Below, piece by piece: positions 8,001 through 9,767 of a stretch of DNA of 9,767 bases. Position numbers and translations under genes: made by a program. Below the pieces are notes generated by a model. The model did no database searches and had not been told where the DNA came from. It was given only the letters and a program-made list of their open reading frames with translations. Position 1 is the stretch's first letter. Each line of letters starts with the position of its first letter. Origin of the DNA: JBBRSC01 sp038245795 (GTDB lineage Bacteria; Actinomycetota; Acidimicrobiia; Acidimicrobiales; Microtrichaceae); assembly GCA_038245795.1 (NCBI GenBank), contig JBBRSC010000117.1, forward strand, positions 1-9,767. Reading direction: 5' to 3'.

Positions 8001-8705
8001 GACGGGCGTGGGGTAGGTCTCGCCGACGGGAGTCAGGGTCGCGTCGAGGAAGCGGGCTTTAGCTCGGCGGTAGTACGCGGAGAGATCGCGGGTGGCAAAG
8101 GTGACTCGCTCCATGCCGCCGAGCACCACATGGATGTGTTCGGGGGGAGTCCCCTGGATTCGTTCGAGTTGCTCGGCGTACATGCAGAGCTGTAGCAGCG
8201 CCGAGGGCTTTACGTGGCGGGCGAGCTTGGTGTCCTCGGGTTCGTAGACGGGACCTGCCGTCGCGACAGCAGCGCCCGCGGCGTCATCGCCTTCCCCGTC
8301 GACGACGTCGACTCGGCGCAAGAAGTCGGCGTGGCCACGCCAGATGGTCTCGGCGTCGGCCTGGTCGAAGAACGTGCCTTGGAACACAATGTCGTCGCCA
8401 CGGCGGATCGCCTCGATGGTGTGCGACTCGGCGACCGTTAAGTCGTTCTCCTCGGTGATCTTGGTGACGCTCAGCCCCTCGTGGATCAGCGCCTCGAGGT
8501 AGGCCGCTTCGTGCTCGAGGCCCCGGCGTTGCACGACATCGAGGTCAGTCGCCTCCTCGGGCGTGCTGCCCGACACGGACCCACCTTGGGCCGTTGCGAG
8601 TTCACCGATGTGTGCGAGGGACATGGTCGTGTAGTGCGGGCACGTCAGGTAGCCGACGAGGTCGGTGGCGCTGACGACGATGCGGTCGTCGCTACTTCGA
8701 TACAT
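5079..8705 (-). CDS. TM0106-family fusion: Fe-S RecB-like nuclease, DEDD RNase-H-fold exonuclease and SF1 helicase
   Basis: This 1208-residue cytoplasmic protein carries three nucleic-acid modules. (1) Residues 8-250 are a RecB/Cas4-like PD-(D/E)xK nuclease with H65 (GLEHEAA), D127 (GHADFL), D158-x-K160 (EDTKLAR) and the LLQLCMYAEQL helix; C22 with C238, C241 and C247 is the layout of a four-Cys iron-sulfur staple as in AddB and Dna2. A helix-hairpin-helix-like stretch follows (KGIGAHTLARL). (2) Residues about 345-530 are a YprB-like RNase-H-fold exonuclease with D349 and E351 (FDIEGD), YHYAPYE and D513 (YNNEDVESTW). (3) Residues about 800-1200 are a superfamily 1 helicase: Walker A GPPGSGKT with K823, DEAG at 935-938, GDPQQL, VDKFQGQE near 1125 and RLNVAVSRAR near 1160. 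All motifs look intact, so an ATP-driven nuclease-helicase is expected; the biological role of the family is not settled (repair or DNA processing). The start is the sixth codon of the longest frame (ATG at 8720), because GGAGGGGA lies just before 8705. An Ala/Asp/Glu-rich loop sits at about 133-155. It converges on dabA. Confidence 0.93.
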   Translation of the reverse strand: MYRSSDDRIVVSATDLVGYLTCPHYTTMSLAHIGELATAQGGSVSGSTPEEATDLDVVQRRGLEHEAAYLEALIHEGLSVTKITEENDLTVAESHTIEAIRRGDDIVFQGTFFDQADAETIWRGHADFLRRVDVVDGEGDDAAGAAVATAGPVYEPEDTKLARHVKPSALLQLCMYAEQLERIQGTPPEHIHVVLGGMERVTFATRDLSAYYRRAKARFLDATLTPVGETYPTPVSHCAICKYSEQCVARRTADDHLSLVAGLTGDQARKLTSVGADTVARLGSSPDHLSVKGIGAHTLARLRRQARLQILSRSQPADTPPAFELLEPVGQDHGLESLPEPNPGDLYFDIEGDPYVGDGGLEYLLGVGRIDDAGEFQFKTFWAHTPAEEQLALEEFIAFVRECRAIHPELHIYHYAPYEPSALGKLSSRHGVCEDEVDELLRGRVLVDLYRVVTQAVAVGTPSYSIKKLEPLYMDRREAAIVDAGSSIVEYERYLQTADPQILEGIEEYNNEDVESTWRLRDWLEARRSEAEAQFHRPLARASGPSPAPSEELTARSAATVALAKRLAVGIDGVPSPDDAESYARWLLAQLLEWHRREAKPEWWMYYARMLEYSDDDLYADSEALAGLVYEGVVDEIKKSIVLRYTFDPEQDHKMKVGTSPEDPAAKRRQHQGGDPATTPGTIVTLDLVNGVVELKLKKTSKAPHPTALVPSGPIRVDVLSDSIERVATAVAERGERAAGGTESGSDASDGRWFPEHGPGAAIGQLLLRRPPRVIGVDEGSPFVDHQGTVTSRAIDSVAVASRLALGLSDSYLPIQGPPGSGKTFTAAEVILNLVGAGHRVGITANSHAVITNLIDAVLVAVDRRNRTGEVCPTPRIVQKADPGQGSADTRVRAMAGKSDVIDALTAGTVDIVAGTAWLFADEAMAATLNYLVIDEAGQLSLANVVAMSPAASNLILVGDPQQLAQPSKGNHPSGAEQSGLEYVLNGHRTIPDDRGLFLDATYRMHPDVCEFVSELAYEGRLHSVPGTEHQSIATPDRGAPLGVVSGSGVRWIPVEHRANKTSSSEEVDVIAELYESLLGRDWTNKDGDTRPLDASNILVVAPYNAQVHKLAERLGSAARVGTVDKFQGQEAAVVIVSMTASSAEDVPRGMEFLYSRNRLNVAVSRARALSVVVGSPALLSAQCRTVEHMRLANGLCRFVELATAQST

Positions 8706-8710
8706 GCGCT

Positions 8711-8718
8711 TCCCCTCC
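8711..8718 (-). promoter_or_regulatory. Strong ribosome binding site of the helicase-nuclease gene
   Basis: On the minus strand GGAGGGGA lies five bases before the ATG at 8705-8703. It starts within the ATG codon at 8720-8718, so using that earlier ATG would leave the ribosome site inside the coding sequence. This argues for the shorter product. Confidence 0.6.
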
Positions 8719-8720
8719 AT

Positions 8721-8895
8721 GTTTCGATCGGCAACTCGGATTGATCAACCTAGCGATCGTGTGCGACAACGAATTCCGGGGAGCCGACCAACATCCGTAC
8801 CAACGAAGGTCAAAGGACTCTGAAATCGACACATGCAGCGCTCTACGCTCGCCTCGGTAGCATGACCCACCTCACGCAAGGACCCCCTGCCACTC
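8721..8895. other. Divergent intergenic region with short palindromes
   Basis: This region separates the divergently transcribed helicase-nuclease and DUF2231 genes. TTGATCAA at 8741-8748 is a perfect palindrome, flanked by CGATCG at 8725-8730 and again at 8754-8759. TAGGTT on the minus strand (8752-8747) could be a -10 element for the helicase gene, but no convincing -35 was found. On the plus strand AAGGA at 8878-8882 is 13 bases before the DUF2231 ATG, too far to be a good ribosome site. No convincing promoter, small gene or RNA could be assigned. Confidence 0.3.
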
Positions 8896-9456
8896 ATGGA
8901 TACGCTTTTCGGGCTTCCGGCCCATCCGCTGCTCGTGCACATCCCCGTCGTGCTGGTACCTCTCTGCGCGATTGCGGTGGTCGCCATGGCCCTGCACCGT
9001 GGCACCTTCGTTCGGCTGCGCTGGATCGTGCTCGGTCTCACCGGCGTCGCCTTGGTGGCGACGCTGTTGGCGGCAGATGCTGGTGAGTCACTCGTGGATT
9101 CGGTCAAACAGTCCACAACGCTCGACGGCCACGTCGAAGCTGGCGATCAGTTCCGGATCATCATGATCGGGTTCTTCTTGGCTGTTTTCGCCATGGTCCT
9201 CTGGGACTGGTTTCAGCACCGAGGAGCTGTCCACGACGGTCTCGCGCCCGGCACAGCGGCGGCATCCTCCGGAGCGACAAGCAGTGGCGGCCGCTCGTTC
9301 TCCTCCCTCGCGACCGTGTCAGTTGCGCTTCGTGCCGTTGCCCTTGTTGCAGCAGTGGTTGCCACCATCTTCGTCGTCGATGTCGGACACTCGGGCGCCA
9401 CATCCTCCTGGGGCAATGTCAAGATCACCAGCGAGAGCCAAGACGGCGGAGGCTGA
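8896..9456 (+). CDS. DUF2231-type integral membrane protein
   Basis: This 186-residue protein matches the DUF2231 pattern: the N-terminal GLPAHPLLVHIPVVL motif (residues 6-20), DAGESL (61-66) after the second helix, a His in the loop (DGHVEAGD, H79), and the closing VGHSGATSSWG (163-173). Four membrane helices are predicted at about 11-33, 42-60, 87-107 and 140-162. A Ser/Ala/Gly-rich linker lies at about 117-138, between helices three and four. There is no cleavable signal peptide; the first helix begins at residue 11. The molecular function of the family is not established. Conserved His residues (10, 15, 79, 165) make a cofactor- or metal-related role conceivable, but that is speculation. 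The ATG at 8896 lacks a well-spaced Shine-Dalgarno site, yet the conserved motif starts only five residues later, so the start is plausible. It is transcribed away from the helicase gene and seems to be a single-gene unit. Confidence 0.85.
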   Translation: MDTLFGLPAHPLLVHIPVVLVPLCAIAVVAMALHRGTFVRLRWIVLGLTGVALVATLLAADAGESLVDSVKQSTTLDGHVEAGDQFRIIMIGFFLAVFAMVLWDWFQHRGAVHDGLAPGTAAASSGATSSGGRSFSSLATVSVALRAVALVAAVVATIFVVDVGHSGATSSWGNVKITSESQDGGG

Positions 9457-9465
9457 TCGATCGCT

Positions 9466-9492
9466 CGTCCGTGCCAGCCAGTGTCTCGGACG
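9466..9492. terminator. Possible weak hairpin after the DUF2231 gene
   Basis: CGTCCG at 9466-9471 pairs with CGGACG at 9487-9492 across a 15-base loop, ten bases after the DUF2231 stop. There is no T-run, so it is not a standard intrinsic terminator; it could be a weak termination or mRNA 3'-end structure, or chance in GC-rich DNA. Confidence 0.2.
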
Positions 9493-9521
9493 GCCCCAGT
9501 CGTGCTCCGCAAAGGGTCCGG

Positions 9522-9767
9522 CTAGCGTCGTCCCGAATGACTGCACTGTCTCGTGCGCTCGGACATCAGCCCGGCGACAACCCGTTCCGACAACGCCTCG
9601 GTCTGGTCTGCCTGAGTGGTCGTGATCGTTTCAGCAGACGCTCCGCGTTCGCTGACCATCAAACTGAGGTCGAGCATGTTGGTGAACAGTGACCGAACGT
9701 CTGCTGGAGCCGGGTGCGTCTCGTCGAATGAGGCCGCTTCGTGTTCAAGTCCGCGCCGTGCACAACA
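9522..9767 (-). pseudogene. Edge fragment with TM0106-nuclease N-terminal similarity, probably a truncated relic
   Basis: The minus frame is open from the right edge for 81 codons to a TAG at 9524-9522. Its residues 4-12 read RRGLEHEAA, identical to the RecB-like motif region around H65 of the neighbouring 1208-residue helicase-nuclease, although five of those nine codons differ synonymously. That pattern points to protein-level homology rather than a recent DNA copy. The rest (Ala/Glu/Thr-rich, with ADVRSLFTNMLDL and SERVVAGLM) is not confidently recognisable. A full-length gene cannot fit, because the frame stops after about 80 codons and the DUF2231 gene occupies the other strand just beyond. 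Aligned with the intact gene, the nucleotides before RRG appear one base short (GTTGTGCA against GTCGTGCAA), and another frameshift may lie near the GCCGGG run at about 9560-9570. It is therefore probably a decayed paralogue. Alternatively it is an unrelated small gene whose match is chance. The 5' end is beyond the window. Confidence 0.4.

Noticed and set aside
7098..8195. 365-codon plus-strand frame antisense to the nuclease modules
   Set aside because: It lies fully over the conserved DEDD and Fe-S nuclease motifs of the minus strand and has no credible domain or ribosome site.
8745..9116. 123-codon minus-strand frame over the DUF2231 start
   Set aside because: The plus strand shows the conserved DUF2231 N-terminal motif and membrane helices here; the antisense product shows no family motif.
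9471..9692. Plus-strand 73-codon frame at the right end
   Set aside because: It has no ribosome site, a composition unlike the neighbouring genes, and competes with a minus frame that has a nine-residue match to a known protein.

Overview
The window is GC-rich. Its genes have compact overlaps, GTG and ATG starts, promoter-to-start spacing that would allow leaderless transcripts, and strong third-position G/C bias. Together with the protein types this suggests a high-GC actinobacterium, possibly of the Acidimicrobiia type. That placement is inferred from style only; no marker gene is present.

Layout: (1) Positions 2-70 are the C-terminal tail of a plus-strand protein that starts outside the window; the tail resembles the end of a TrkA/RCK_C domain. 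(2) Positions 131-844 (+) encode a complete OmpR/PhoB-type response regulator closest in style to KdpE. (3) Positions 845-928 form a short promoter region with an 8+8 bp inverted repeat around a sigma70-like promoter. (4) Positions 929-2548 and 2551-5058 (+) are dabB and dabA, the two-gene DAB inorganic-carbon accumulation complex: an NuoL/antiporter-like membrane subunit, and a DUF2309 zinc protein with every expected active-site residue present. (5) Convergent to dabA, with only 20 bp between stop codons, positions 5079-8705 (-) encode a very large TM0106-type protein. It combines an Fe-S RecB/Cas4-like nuclease, a DEDD RNase-H-fold exonuclease and a C-terminal SF1 (Upf1/Dna2-like) helicase in one chain. 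(6) Positions 8706-8895 are a divergent intergenic region. (7) Positions 8896-9456 (+) encode a four-helix DUF2231 membrane protein. (8) At the right edge, positions 9522-9767 (-) are an open frame containing RRGLEHEAA, identical to a nine-residue stretch of the helicase-nuclease N-terminus but with different synonymous codons. It is probably a truncated relic of a second TM0106-family gene.

Functionally the best-defined unit is dabBA. DabB should use a cation gradient to drive DabA, which hydrates CO2 to bicarbonate in one direction and so concentrates inorganic carbon in the cytoplasm. The response regulator just upstream is a candidate regulator of it, but no histidine kinase is visible, and the potassium-like tail further upstream may mean the regulator belongs to K+ homeostasis instead. 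The helicase-nuclease and the DUF2231 gene show no evident link to dab. No tRNA, rRNA, CRISPR array, insertion sequence or integrase was seen.
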